A stretch of DNA of 43,209 nucleotides from JANNWF01 sp052390415 (GTDB taxonomy: Bacteria > Pseudomonadota > Gammaproteobacteria > Xanthomonadales > Xanthomonadaceae). Of this stretch, positions 21,515 through 29,976 are shown in pieces. Where the stretch lies: assembly GCA_052390415.1 (NCBI GenBank), contig JBQTGY010000001.1, forward strand, positions 1 through 43,209, written 5' to 3'. The translations under genes were made by a program, and so were the position numbers. Positions within the stretch are counted from its first letter, which is position 1, and each line of letters begins with the position of its first letter. The notes below the pieces were generated by a model, which saw only the letters and a list, made by a program, of their open reading frames with translations, had not been told where the DNA came from and made no database searches.

Positions 21515-24433
21515 TCAATTGCAGCCCTGTACCAGGACGTTGTCGATGGCCCAACCGTTGGGGGCTGATCCCACCGTGTTGCTGTCGGAAGTGGAGCGGA
21601 AACGGAAGCGGATGTTGCCGCCCGCGAAGCCGTCCAGCAAGAACACCGAGCGCACGGAATTGCCACCTGCCGGTTGACGGCACCACGCCTGATTCGGCGC
21701 GCCTGGATTGCCGGAAGAGAGTTGGCCCGGATACGGGTCAGCCAAGTTGCGCTGGTTGCCCAAGGGCAGCCAGTTGGTGCCGCCGTCCGTGCTGTACTCA
21801 ACGAAACCACCATCCCAGCAATTGACTGGACCGTCCGTCTCATAGTTGTGGTAAGCGTCAAATGCCAGAATCAGAGGAGACTGGTTGGCAGGCAATGCGA
21901 TGACTGGCGATATCAGACGCTGGTCACCCGTAGGCTCGGAGTTGGCTGCGTACCAAGCACGCGTGGTGATGCCGGATCCTGCAGGTGGCACCACCTTGTT
22001 CCAGGCGCTGGCGGCCAAACCCTGGTCGGTTTGGGTCGTCCATGCAATCGCATCGCCACTGATGTCATCGCTGAATACTTGAGTCGGGTTGGTGCCGCCA
22101 GGGCAGGTTCCGGCCACACCGGTGGTGAAGCTGCGAACGGTTGACACAGCACCGACGCCGCAGAAGTTGCTCGGGGTCACGCGCCAGAAATACTGCGTAT
22201 TGCTGTTCAGCAACACCTGACTCGTGAAGGTGGTTCCACTGACGGTGCCCGAATCAATGATCTGGGTGAATCCGGCGTTGGTGGATACCTCAATGAAGTA
22301 GGTGACCGCGCCCGCTGCCGCTGCCCAACTGAAAGTTGGACGAGTGACGACGCCCGTTCCGGCGGACGCGGGTGAGGTCAAGCTTGGCGCAGGTGAGGTG
22401 GCGGAGGAAACGCCGAGGTTGAAGGTCGCCGAGCGGTTGAGAGCCCCAGCGGTGCCATTCACTTGCGCGGTATACACGCCATTTGCAAGCGCTGCCGAGC
22501 CATTCAGGGTGACCGTGCTGCTGGCGCCGGGAGCCAACGATGGCGTGCCAAACACCATGGTGACACCGGCGGGAACGGGGCCTTGGCTCAGCGTCACATT
22601 GCCACCCAAGGTGCCGAACTCGCCCACACGCACGCTGCCCACGGCATTGCTGCCGCAGACGGCGATTTGCCCGACGGGCGTGGTCTCGAGGACAAAGTCA
22701 GCATCACCGCAGGTCGGGAACTTGGCCGAACAGATGCGGGTGTTCCAGGACGAGTTTGAAGTCGTCGCGTAGTACTCGTTGGTAAACCAGAACGTGCACT
22801 CGTCGTCCGGGTCAACGCCCATGGTGGCGTAATCGCCCCAACGTGCTCGGCCTTGGAACAGTCCAAGCTGTGCACCGGTGCCGGTGGGGGAGCATTGAGT
22901 CTCGGAGCGCAGGGTACCCGCAGGATCATTGCGCAGACGACCCGCCATGCGGATCTCCGGATTCAAGGTGGCGCTGGCAACGTTGTAACCCAGCATGATG
23001 TTGCCGGAACGGTCCATGTTGATGCCGCCCATCCAGCGGCTGTGGCCGTCGGGAGCATATGTGCCTTCGTCGACCACACGTTTGGACGAAACCACGGCCG
23101 GAACGCTGTTGTCCTGGAACTCACCGATTTCAAAGCCGCTGGTGAATACATCGCTACCGCGCGGGGCGGGTGGTCCCGGCGTGAAGCCGAAATTGACCCA
23201 TCGCGCGCCGGCCTGATTCGCTCCCACATTGACCGCGTGATTGATCACACCTTGCGCTTCCGCAGGGCCGGTCTCGCCGAAGCTGCGAATGGCAGCCAGA
23301 TACATGGTATTGCCACCGAAATCGTCAAGGCGCGTAGTCGAACTCAGCTGCGGAATGTCGTTGAGGCCAATGACGAATGGCTGCGACTCCACAAACGTCG
23401 GGGTCGGATTGAACTCTGCATTGCCAGCTGCCCAATTGACGCACACATCCCAGAGGTCATAACCGGGGCCGGAGCTGGAAAAATGGACAAACACGGGGCA
23501 CATCCCCGCCGGCAGCGGATTTTCGCCTTCCACATGGAAGGGAATCGCACCGAAGGTATCGATGGCACCGAAGCGGATGAATTGGGCCGACTGGCCTTCC
23601 AACATTCGGCGGCGTTCGACCAGCGCGAATGAGGAGCCGGCGAACGATGCTCCAAATTCATGCATCGACAGGACGTATGCATCCTGGCCGCCATCTTCGG
23701 TTACCCAGACGCCCATCTTTCCGTAGTCGTTGAACAGCGGATACGAAAATGCGTAGCGATGGTATGAGCCGAGGGGATCCTCAGTCGTGGATACCGCGAT
23801 GCATTGCAGGAAGGGTGCGGCTGTGGTGCTGGTGAAAGCGAACTGACTGACTACCCAGCGACGCGCATGACCATCCCATAACACCAGCGGATCGCCCCGA
23901 TTGGTGGTCTGGCAAAGGCCGCCGAAGCCTGTAAAGAATGAGTTTCCGGGAACCACGTCGTCCGGATCGTTGGGGATGTCAACGATGGCACCTGTCGTCT
24001 TGTTGAACAGTGCCCAGCTGGTGTTCACCCATTGGAAGTAGTGATCAGGACCGATGTCGCCGGTGGTATCGGGTGGCACGCCGCCGCCGCCCAAGCCGAT
24101 GCGCATGCCGTTGGCAGCAACGATGGTCGCCGGCGTGGGTGCGCCAGATACCGAGCGCTGGACCGGCGGAATGGGACCAAGCTGTTCACCCGGCGCCATG
24201 TCGTCGAGGTCCAGGAAAATATTCGGAACCACATACTCGGCGGGGTTGGTGACCACCGGCTGCGGCAAGTCGCGGAGGATGTCGCGCAGCGGACGCGAGG
24301 TGTCGTGATGCACTTCCCGCACGGCGGTCATCTGTTGCTTGGGTTGCGTTGCCGGCACATCGGCGGCTACCGCAACCAAGGGTCCGTAAAGCGCGAGCAT
24401 CAGCGCGGCGTGCAGGGGCTTGAATGTGCGCAT
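21515..24433 (-). CDS. Large secreted protein with fibronectin III-like and adhesion-type C-terminal domains
   Basis: 972-aa predicted secreted protein, function unknown. The start at 24433 (MRTFKPLHAALMLALYG) is preferred: GAGG lies seven bases upstream and it begins the signal peptide. The first 480 residues contain repeated Trp/Gly motifs (PPDTTGDIGPDHYFQWVN, GDPLVLWDGHARRWVVSQFA, GTYAPDGHSRWMGGINMD) suggesting a beta-propeller-like module. About 620-690 looks Ig-like (GTLGGNVTLSQGPVPAGV). About 690-770 is FN3-like (PTFSWAAAAGAVTYFIEVST, NTQYFWRV). The final 190 residues resemble a jelly-roll module of immune-inhibitor-A-type proteases, without any protease motif. A stretch with VFTSGFE (residues 429-435) appears inserted inside the propeller-like module. 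Confidence 0.8.
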   Translation of the reverse strand: MRTFKPLHAALMLALYGPLVAVAADVPATQPKQQMTAVREVHHDTSRPLRDILRDLPQPVVTNPAEYVVPNIFLDLDDMAPGEQLGPIPPVQRSVSGAPTPATIVAANGMRIGLGGGGVPPDTTGDIGPDHYFQWVNTSWALFNKTTGAIVDIPNDPDDVVPGNSFFTGFGGLCQTTNRGDPLVLWDGHARRWVVSQFAFTSTTAAPFLQCIAVSTTEDPLGSYHRYAFSYPLFNDYGKMGVWVTEDGGQDAYVLSMHEFGASFAGSSFALVERRRMLEGQSAQFIRFGAIDTFGAIPFHVEGENPLPAGMCPVFVHFSSSGPGYDLWDVCVNWAAGNAEFNPTPTFVESQPFVIGLNDIPQLSSTTRLDDFGGNTMYLAAIRSFGETGPAEAQGVINHAVNVGANQAGARWVNFGFTPGPPAPRGSDVFTSGFEIGEFQDNSVPAVVSSKRVVDEGTYAPDGHSRWMGGINMDRSGNIMLGYNVASATLNPEIRMAGRLRNDPAGTLRSETQCSPTGTGAQLGLFQGRARWGDYATMGVDPDDECTFWFTNEYYATTSNSSWNTRICSAKFPTCGDADFVLETTPVGQIAVCGSNAVGSVRVGEFGTLGGNVTLSQGPVPAGVTMVFGTPSLAPGASSTVTLNGSAALANGVYTAQVNGTAGALNRSATFNLGVSSATSPAPSLTSPASAGTGVVTRPTFSWAAAAGAVTYFIEVSTNAGFTQIIDSGTVSGTTFTSQVLLNSNTQYFWRVTPSNFCGVGAVSTVRSFTTGVAGTCPGGTNPTQVFSDDISGDAIAWTTQTDQGLAASAWNKVVPPAGSGITTRAWYAANSEPTGDQRLISPVIALPANQSPLILAFDAYHNYETDGPVNCWDGGFVEYSTDGGTNWLPLGNQRNLADPYPGQLSSGNPGAPNQAWCRQPAGGNSVRSVFLLDGFAGGNIRFRFRSTSDSNTVGSAPNGWAIDNVLVQGCN

Positions 24434-24470
24434 CAGAATGCCTCGTTGAGGTGAGTCAGACATGGTGGGA

Positions 24471-25502
24471 TTACGACTTGCTGGCGTCTTGCTGGCGAGT
24501 GAGGCGCTGCAGGTAGGCGGAGAACATACGCTTAGTTTCGGTCGGCGTCGCGTCCCTCGCCAGTGCGCGGGTCACGGCGTCCCGCTCTTTGTCCTCGCCC
24601 AAGGCACGCAGCGCGAGGGCAGCCTGTTCGGCCAGCACGGGTGGGCCACTGAGCCAGCGCTCCAGCGCGGGCGCAGAAGCAGTAACCGGGTGCCGCTGCA
24701 GGATCAACAGTGCGGCGAGGATCAACTGGTCGTTGCCGTCGTGGGTAAGCAAATCACGCGACATTTCTTTCGCGATCCGCGCTGCCGAGCGCACAAACCA
24801 GTCCTCGCCGAATACCGGTGAGCGATCACTGGCGGCCAGCAGCAAGCGCGCCCGCGCGGTGACAAGTTGGTCGGAATCCTCGACGACCTTGCGCACCTGT
24901 CTGGCTTCCGCCGCGCTTAGTCGATCAAATGTCGCCGGGCGCAGCACCAGTTCGGCCGACCACAGATCGACCATGGCGGGTTCGGATGCCTGCAAACCTT
25001 TGATGATGGTTTGCCGATAGTCGGCAAGCAGTTCGACATCCTTGTGCTTGCGATCCAGCAGCTCGCGCATGGCGGCGGTGTCGGCGAACACGGCCGGACT
25101 GGCGCCATCAATGTGCAACAACAGGCGCCGGTCGGGACGGCGCACTTCCTTGCGCACTTTCAAAGGCGCGCGCTGAACATCCGAATAGACTATCAAATAG
25201 CGCTGACCTGCGGGCAACGACTTGCGGTCGCTGGGTAGAACCAACAGGTCGATTTCTTCGGCGGCCTGACTACCCAGATCGCCGCGCAGCACTTCATGCA
25301 CTCGCACACGCACCCGCGAATCCGCGTCCGACCAAGCGACCGGCTCGGCGGATATGACCACGAAATGCGGGTGCCGCAACGCTTGTAACGGTGGGTAGAG
25401 GGGCGCCGCCTGCGCTTGCAATGCAAGCATCAAAAGGGCGAGAGGGGCGAGCAGGTAGCGCGCCGCAATATCTTGAAGTGCCGGTTTACGGAGCCATCTC
25501 AT
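24471..25502 (-). CDS. Secreted hypothetical protein with HEAT-like helical C-terminus
   Basis: 343-aa protein with an N-terminal hydrophobic segment (YLLAPLALLMLALQAQA) that looks like a signal peptide or anchor. The next 100 residues are beta-rich (FVVISAEPVAWSDADSRVRVRVHEVLRG, GQRYLIVYSDV), reminiscent of small domains that carry a bound on/off surface, though I recognise no family. The rest is helical and Ala/Leu/Arg-rich, compatible with HEAT-type repeats. It lies 38 bases upstream of the 972-aa secreted protein on the same strand, so the two are probably one transcription unit and may act together outside the cytoplasm. Confidence 0.65.
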   Translation of the reverse strand: MRWLRKPALQDIAARYLLAPLALLMLALQAQAAPLYPPLQALRHPHFVVISAEPVAWSDADSRVRVRVHEVLRGDLGSQAAEEIDLLVLPSDRKSLPAGQRYLIVYSDVQRAPLKVRKEVRRPDRRLLLHIDGASPAVFADTAAMRELLDRKHKDVELLADYRQTIIKGLQASEPAMVDLWSAELVLRPATFDRLSAAEARQVRKVVEDSDQLVTARARLLLAASDRSPVFGEDWFVRSAARIAKEMSRDLLTHDGNDQLILAALLILQRHPVTASAPALERWLSGPPVLAEQAALALRALGEDKERDAVTRALARDATPTETKRMFSAYLQRLTRQQDASKS

Positions 25503-25690
25503 TCAGGTGGTCACCAGGGTAGTCAGCCCTGAACCCTCGCACGAAGCGAGCATTCGTTCAATGGTGAAGACGTGAAAATCGAGGCGCCATATCGTTTCGA
25601 CGTCAAGGCGACGACCTTCGGCCAGTCCCCCTGCATGTTATGCCTGAGGTGCAAATGGTGCTGAGGTTGTTCAGGCAACGCGTGCGCTGC
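25503..25690. other. Divergent intergenic region, no gene
   Basis: Between the secreted hypothetical gene (minus) and the rpsO promoter (plus). No gene or repeat is recognised. It must hold the promoter of the two secreted-protein genes. Confidence 0.5.
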
Positions 25691-25719
25691 TTGAGCAGCA
25701 TGCGGCTTCGGGCTACACT
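25691..25719 (+). promoter_or_regulatory. Sigma-70-type promoter of rpsO-pnp
   Basis: TTGAGC (25691-25696) and TACACT (25714-25719) are separated by exactly 17 bases and lie about 115 bases before the rpsO ATG. The match to the -35/-10 consensus is good. A housekeeping promoter here agrees with truB no longer preceding rpsO on this strand. Confidence 0.65.
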
Positions 25720-25833
25720 TCGCCGGCTTTACGTCCCCCGATCTATCTCATTCGAACACTCCATCCGGCGGGTCATGCGGTGCGTCGTCGTGTCTACGAA
25801 CGTTCCTGCGGATCCCGCGACTACGAGGTCACC

Positions 25834-26094
25834 ATGTCCATCGACACCAGCAAGATCATTGAAGATTTCAAACGCGGCCCGGCCGATACCGGTTCCCCGG
25901 AAGTGCAGGTTGCTCTGCTGTCTGCCCGCATCGAGCAGCTCACCGGCCACTTCAAGATTCACAAGCAGGATCACCACTCGCGTCGTGGTCTGTTGATGTT
26001 GGTCAATCAGCGCCGGTCGCTGCTTGGTTACCTCAAGAAGAAAGATGCCGAGCGCTACAAGACCTTGATCGAACGTCTGGGTCTGCGCCGCTAA
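25834..26094 (+). CDS. rpsO: 30S ribosomal protein S15
   Basis: 86-aa S15, a 16S-rRNA-binding protein of the small subunit platform (E. coli S15: 89 aa). The hallmark block GSPEVQVALLSARIEQLTGHFKIHKQDHHSRRGLLMLVNQRR is complete and the C-terminus ends RYKTLIERLGLRR. The ATG at 25834 follows a good GAGGT Shine-Dalgarno. It is directly followed by pnp, the conserved bacterial order, but lacks truB upstream. Confidence 0.98.
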   Translation: MSIDTSKIIEDFKRGPADTGSPEVQVALLSARIEQLTGHFKIHKQDHHSRRGLLMLVNQRRSLLGYLKKKDAERYKTLIERLGLRR

Positions 26095-26112
26095 CAGGTT
26101 TTTACCTCTCGG

Positions 26113-26146
26113 TCGGCTCCCACTTTCGACGAGCGGGGCCGACCCC
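26113..26146 (+). promoter_or_regulatory. Leader hairpin between rpsO and pnp
   Basis: GGTCGGC (26113-26119) pairs with GCCGACC (26140-26146) across a 20-base loop that holds further G/C pairing options. In enterobacteria the pnp leader hairpin is cut by RNase III and then degraded by PNPase itself, giving autoregulation. The position here is the same, but that this hairpin is processed in the same way is inference. Confidence 0.45.
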
Positions 26147-26188
26147 TCGGCCCGCTTGGGGCCAGAATCCGACAAAGGTCAACACATC

Positions 26189-28294
26189 GTGGCGAAAGTT
26201 ACCAAATCGTTTCAGTACGGCGCGCATACGGTCACTCTTGAGACTGGCGAGATTGCCCGCCAAGCCGGTGGCGCCGTCATCGTCAGCATGGGTGACACCG
26301 TGCTGCTGGTCACCGCCACTGCCAACAAGAATGTGCGTCCGGGAATGGACTTCTTCCCGCTGACGGTGGATTACCAGGAAAAGTTCTACGCCGGTGGCCG
26401 CATCCCGGGTGGCTTCTTCAAGCGCGAAGGCCGCTTGACTGAAAAAGAGACGCTGAACTCGCGCCTGATTGATCGGCCGATCCGTCCACTGTTCCCGGAA
26501 GGCATGCGCAACGAAGTGCAGGTCATCGCCACCGTGATGTCGATGAATCCGGAAATCGACGGCGACATCCCGGCGTTGATCGGCGCGTCTGCCGCGTTGT
26601 GCCTGTCCGGCGTGCCGTTCAAGGGTCCGATCGGTGCTGCCAAAGTCGGTTACGCCGACGGCAAATACATCCTCAACCCGACCGCCACTGAACTCAAGAC
26701 CTCGCAGCTTGAGTTGGTCGTCGCTGGTACCACCAGCGCCGTGTTGATGGTGGAATCCGAAGCCGCGCTGCTGTCTGAAGAAGTGATGCTGGGTGCGGTG
26801 ATGTTCGGTCACCAGCAATTCCAGACCGTGATCAACGCGATCAACGAATTGGTCGCCGAGGCTGGCAGCAAGACCTTCACCTGGAACGCGCCGGCCGCCA
26901 ATGACGACCTGATCGCCGCCATGGTGGCCGCGTTGGGTTCGCGTTTGGCCGATGCCTACCACGTGCGTGAAAAATCCCTGCGCAAAGACGCGATTTCCGC
27001 GCTGCGCAAGGAAATGATCGATACGCTGAAAGTAAGCGGCGAAGCACAGGGTTGGACCGCCGACCTGATCGGCAAGGAGTTCAACGAACTCGAATATTCG
27101 ACCATGCGCGAAATGGTGTTGGCCGAGAAGGTACGCATCGATGGTCGTGACTTGAGCACGGTGCGCGGGATCGCCGTTCGTACCAGCATCCTGCCACGTA
27201 CCCATGGCTCGTCCCTGTTCACCCGTGGCGAGACCCAAGCCATCGTCACCACCACGCTGGGCACTGCCCGCGACGGACAGGTGATCGACGCGGTCAGCGG
27301 CGAGTACAAGGAACACTTCCTGTTCCATTACAACTTTCCTCCGTTCTGCACCGGCGAGACCCGCCCGATGCTGGGCCCGAAGCGCCGCGAAATCGGCCAC
27401 GGTCGCCTGGCCAAGCGTGGCGTGTTGGCAGTGATGCCGAGCATGGAAGAGTTCCCCTACACGGTGCGCATCGTGTCGGAAATCACCGAATCGAACGGTT
27501 CCTCGTCGATGGCCTCGGTCTGCGGTTCGTCCTTGGCGCTGATGGACGCGGGCGTGCCGATCAAGGCACCGGTCGCCGGCATCGCGATGGGACTGATCAA
27601 GGAAGGCGATCGCTTCGCCGTGTTGTCGGACATCCTCGGTGATGAAGATCACCTCGGCGACATGGATTTCAAGGTCGCCGGCAGCGCCACGGGCATCTCG
27701 GCCTTGCAGATGGACATCAAGATCGAGGGCATCACCGAAGAGATCATGAAGATCGCGCTCGGTCAGGCCAAGGAAGGACGCCTGCACATCCTCGGCGAAA
27801 TGGCCAAGGGTTTGTCGGCGCCGCGTCCGGAAATGTCCGAGTTCGCACCGCGTTTGCTGACCATCCGCATCCACCCGGACAAGATCCGCGAAGTGATCGG
27901 CAAGGGTGGTTCGGTGATCCAGGCGATCACCAAGGAAACCGGCACCCAGATCGACATCCAGGACGACGGCACCATCGTCATTGCCTCGGTCAACCGTGCC
28001 GCGGGCGAAGCCGCCAAGGCGCGCATCGAGCAGATCACGTCCGACGTTGAGCCGGGCCGCATCTACGAGGGCAAGGTTGCCAAGCTGATGGACTTTGGTG
28101 CGTTCGTCACCATCGCGCCGGGCAAGGACGGATTGGTCCACGTCTCGCAGATTTCCAACGAGCGCGTCGAGAAGGTTTCCGACAAGCTGAAGGAAGGCGA
28201 TATCGTCAAGGTCAAGGTGCTGGAAGTCGACAAGCAGGGCCGCATTCGGCTGTCGATGAAGGCTGTCACCGAAGGTGAAGGCGAGAGCGCCTGA
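26189..28294 (+). CDS. pnp: Polyribonucleotide nucleotidyltransferase (PNPase)
   Basis: 701-aa 3'-5' phosphorolytic exoribonuclease and RNA-degradosome component (E. coli: 711 aa). Two RNase PH-like domains are visible: the first with FFPLTVDYQEKFYAGGRIPGGFFKREGR, the second with RTHGSSLFTRGETQAIVTTTLG, then GSSSMASVCGSSLALMDAGVP and LGDEDHLGDMDFKVAGS near the active site. A KH domain follows (GKGGSVIQAITKETG, from about residue 570) and then an S1 domain (from about 622, GRIYEGKVAKLMDFGAFV). The GTG at 26189 is chosen because it gives VAKVTKSFQYG, the family start, with AAAGG ten bases upstream; a TTG further up has no such support. Confidence 0.98.
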   Translation: MAKVTKSFQYGAHTVTLETGEIARQAGGAVIVSMGDTVLLVTATANKNVRPGMDFFPLTVDYQEKFYAGGRIPGGFFKREGRLTEKETLNSRLIDRPIRPLFPEGMRNEVQVIATVMSMNPEIDGDIPALIGASAALCLSGVPFKGPIGAAKVGYADGKYILNPTATELKTSQLELVVAGTTSAVLMVESEAALLSEEVMLGAVMFGHQQFQTVINAINELVAEAGSKTFTWNAPAANDDLIAAMVAALGSRLADAYHVREKSLRKDAISALRKEMIDTLKVSGEAQGWTADLIGKEFNELEYSTMREMVLAEKVRIDGRDLSTVRGIAVRTSILPRTHGSSLFTRGETQAIVTTTLGTARDGQVIDAVSGEYKEHFLFHYNFPPFCTGETRPMLGPKRREIGHGRLAKRGVLAVMPSMEEFPYTVRIVSEITESNGSSSMASVCGSSLALMDAGVPIKAPVAGIAMGLIKEGDRFAVLSDILGDEDHLGDMDFKVAGSATGISALQMDIKIEGITEEIMKIALGQAKEGRLHILGEMAKGLSAPRPEMSEFAPRLLTIRIHPDKIREVIGKGGSVIQAITKETGTQIDIQDDGTIVIASVNRAAGEAAKARIEQITSDVEPGRIYEGKVAKLMDFGAFVTIAPGKDGLVHVSQISNERVEKVSDKLKEGDIVKVKVLEVDKQGRIRLSMKAVTEGEGESA

Positions 28295-28317
28295 TTCTTG
28301 CGGTGATTGAGTGATAG

Positions 28318-28348
28318 AAAAAAGGCGAGCGCAAGCTCGCCTTTTTTG
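28318..28348 (+). terminator. Rho-independent terminator of rpsO-pnp
   Basis: GGCGAGC (28324-28330), loop GCAA, GCTCGCC (28335-28341), then six T residues, with an A-tract before the stem. This is a textbook intrinsic terminator 30 bases after the pnp stop; the A-tract may also let it work in the other direction. Confidence 0.95.
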
Positions 28349-28374
28349 TTGGCGCAGTGGTGGCATTGCCGGCT

Positions 28375-28555
28375 GTTGTAGGACCGTGCGCATCGAAGGC
28401 GTGGCTGCGAAGCGGCCCAACGGCGGAAGCCGCGATGGAATCGGCCTCAAGGCACGTCCATCGCGGCTCCGTCGCTGCCACTAACATGTCATTGGGTGCG
28501 TCTTGACGCACCAGCACTTGGCTGGAACCGGAGCCGGTGCGTCAAGACGCACCCT
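28375..28555. repeat. Two-part REP-like element upstream of phaE
   Basis: The first part is a loose hairpin (CGCGATGGA..TCCATCGCGG, 28432-28466). After CATGTCATT the second part follows: GGGTGCGTCTTGACGCACC (28494-28512) and its exact reverse complement GGTGCGTCAAGACGCACCC (28536-28554). Each 19-base arm is itself an 8+8 palindrome. The same two-part layout recurs at 31060-31203, on the other side of phaE-phaC. No gene lies in 28349-28665. Confidence 0.85.
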
Positions 28556-28589
28556 ACCTCGGTCCTACAAAAGCTGGCCTCGCGATGCA

Positions 28590-28616
28590 TTGGCCGACTT
28601 GTGTGCCGCCTATACT
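28590..28616 (+). promoter_or_regulatory. Candidate promoter of phaEC
   Basis: TATACT (28611-28616) is a strong -10 hexamer 50 bases before the phaE ATG. TTGGCC (28590-28595) is a possible -35 but at a short 15-base spacing; CATTGG two bases earlier gives 17. The -10 is convincing and the -35 is not. Confidence 0.45.
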
Positions 28617-28665
28617 TGAAGTGCGTGGCAAGCCAAGAAATTTTGAATAACCGGAGTGTTTCCCG

Positions 28666-29973
28666 ATGAGTGCAACCCCACCCAACGATCCATTGGCCTT
28701 CGGCCGCCAGCTTTGGCAACAGTGGAATGACGCCCTGCAAACGGCCGTGCCGAGCGCGAGCGCCGCACCGGCCATGCCGGATTGGACCTCGGCCATGCGC
28801 CAATGGACCGAGCTTGCCGGTGGCGGATCCATGGACGCCAATCGTGCTGCTGACAAACTGGGCATGCACGGTCAACAGTTTTTCAGCTTGATGCAGCAGT
28901 TGGTGCAGCGCGCCAGCGCCGGTGTTGGCCCCACCTCGATGCCGGACCTGACCACGTTGTGGCGCACTCAGTTGGGCGATGGCAATCCCATTCATGACGC
29001 ACTGAAGCAGATCACCGCAGAGGGCGCGCGCAGCTGGGAACAGTTGTTCGAAGGTGCGCGTGGCGCGATGCAGCCGGCGATGGCCGAGCTGATGTCGACG
29101 CTCAAGTTGCCGGGGTTCGGACAAGGTCGCGAGCGCCAGGCTCAAGTCGGTGAATTGATTGCCGCGCAGGTGGCCCAAGCGGAAGCCGTGCAAGCGTATC
29201 AACGCTTGCTGCAGAAGGCCTCTGAGGCCGGCATGCAACGCTTTGAGGACAAGCTGGCCGAGCACAGCGAGCCGGGCCGGCAGATTGGTTCGATGCGGGC
29301 GCTGTATGACCTGTGGATCGACGCGGCCGAAGAAGCCTACGCACAGGTCGCGCTGTCGCCAGAGTTCCGCGAGGTGTACGCCAAGGTGGTCAATACCCAG
29401 ATGCGGGCAAAGCAGCTGCAACAGAAGGAAATTGAGCGACTTGCCAGTGAGGCAGGAATGCCAACTCGCAGCGAATTGGATGGTGTACTGCGTCGAATTC
29501 ATGATTTGCAGCGTGACTTGCGCTCGCTGCGCAACAGCGTGGCCGCGCAGGCTTCGGCGACCGTTGTCCCGGCCGCTCAAACAAGGCCAACAACCGCCGC
29601 GCCGACCAGCCAGCCGGCAAAATCCAGCAAGCCGATAAAGACCGTGGCGGCGCCGGCGCCGAAGGCAAAAAACTCGGCAAGCCAGGTGGTTCAGCCCGCC
29701 CCGAAAGCAAAGTCAGTGGCGAGCAAACCAACGCCGCCAGCTTTGGCCTCAAAGCCTGTTGCCAGCAAGCCAGTGATCGCCAAGGCAGCAGCCAGCAAGT
29801 CAACGGCCAGCAAGTCCGCGGCGAATCCGTCTGGCAAGGCAAGCGTCGCTGCGACACGTCGGCCACCTGTGCAGCCCAGCCTTTCCGCTGAACTTGAGCA
29901 AGCACCCGTGAGTGCGGCGCCGCCCACCGTCGCGGCGAAGAGAGCTGCCAAGCGCGTTTCAAAAGGAGCCTGA
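28666..29973 (+). CDS. phaE: Class III PHA synthase subunit PhaE with Lys/Ala-rich tail
   Basis: 435-aa PhaE-type subunit that partners PhaC in class III polyhydroxyalkanoate synthase at the granule surface. The N-terminal 290 residues are helical, with WTSAMRQWTEL, WEQLFEGARG and SMRALYDLWIDAAEEAYAQVALSPEFREVY, the last being the characteristic PhaE block; a coiled-coil-like stretch follows (LDGVLRRIHDLQRDLRSLRNSV, about 271-292). Residues 293-435 are a low-complexity Ala/Pro/Lys/Ser tail with repeated KPVASKP/AASKSTASKS units, reminiscent of histone-H1-like tails of PhaF phasins; PhaE usually lacks a tail this long. GGAG lies ten bases before the ATG. Three bases separate its stop from phaC. 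Confidence 0.9.
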   Translation: MSATPPNDPLAFGRQLWQQWNDALQTAVPSASAAPAMPDWTSAMRQWTELAGGGSMDANRAADKLGMHGQQFFSLMQQLVQRASAGVGPTSMPDLTTLWRTQLGDGNPIHDALKQITAEGARSWEQLFEGARGAMQPAMAELMSTLKLPGFGQGRERQAQVGELIAAQVAQAEAVQAYQRLLQKASEAGMQRFEDKLAEHSEPGRQIGSMRALYDLWIDAAEEAYAQVALSPEFREVYAKVVNTQMRAKQLQQKEIERLASEAGMPTRSELDGVLRRIHDLQRDLRSLRNSVAAQASATVVPAAQTRPTTAAPTSQPAKSSKPIKTVAAPAPKAKNSASQVVQPAPKAKSVASKPTPPALASKPVASKPVIAKAAASKSTASKSAANPSGKASVAATRRPPVQPSLSAELEQAPVSAAPPTVAAKRAAKRVSKGA

Positions 29974-29976
29974 TCC

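Noticed and set aside
26102..28450. Very long open frame (about 780 codons) antisense to pnp
   Set aside because: It is His/Gln/Arg-rich, matches no family and lies exactly opposite the highly conserved pnp gene; long antisense frames are expected in GC-rich DNA.
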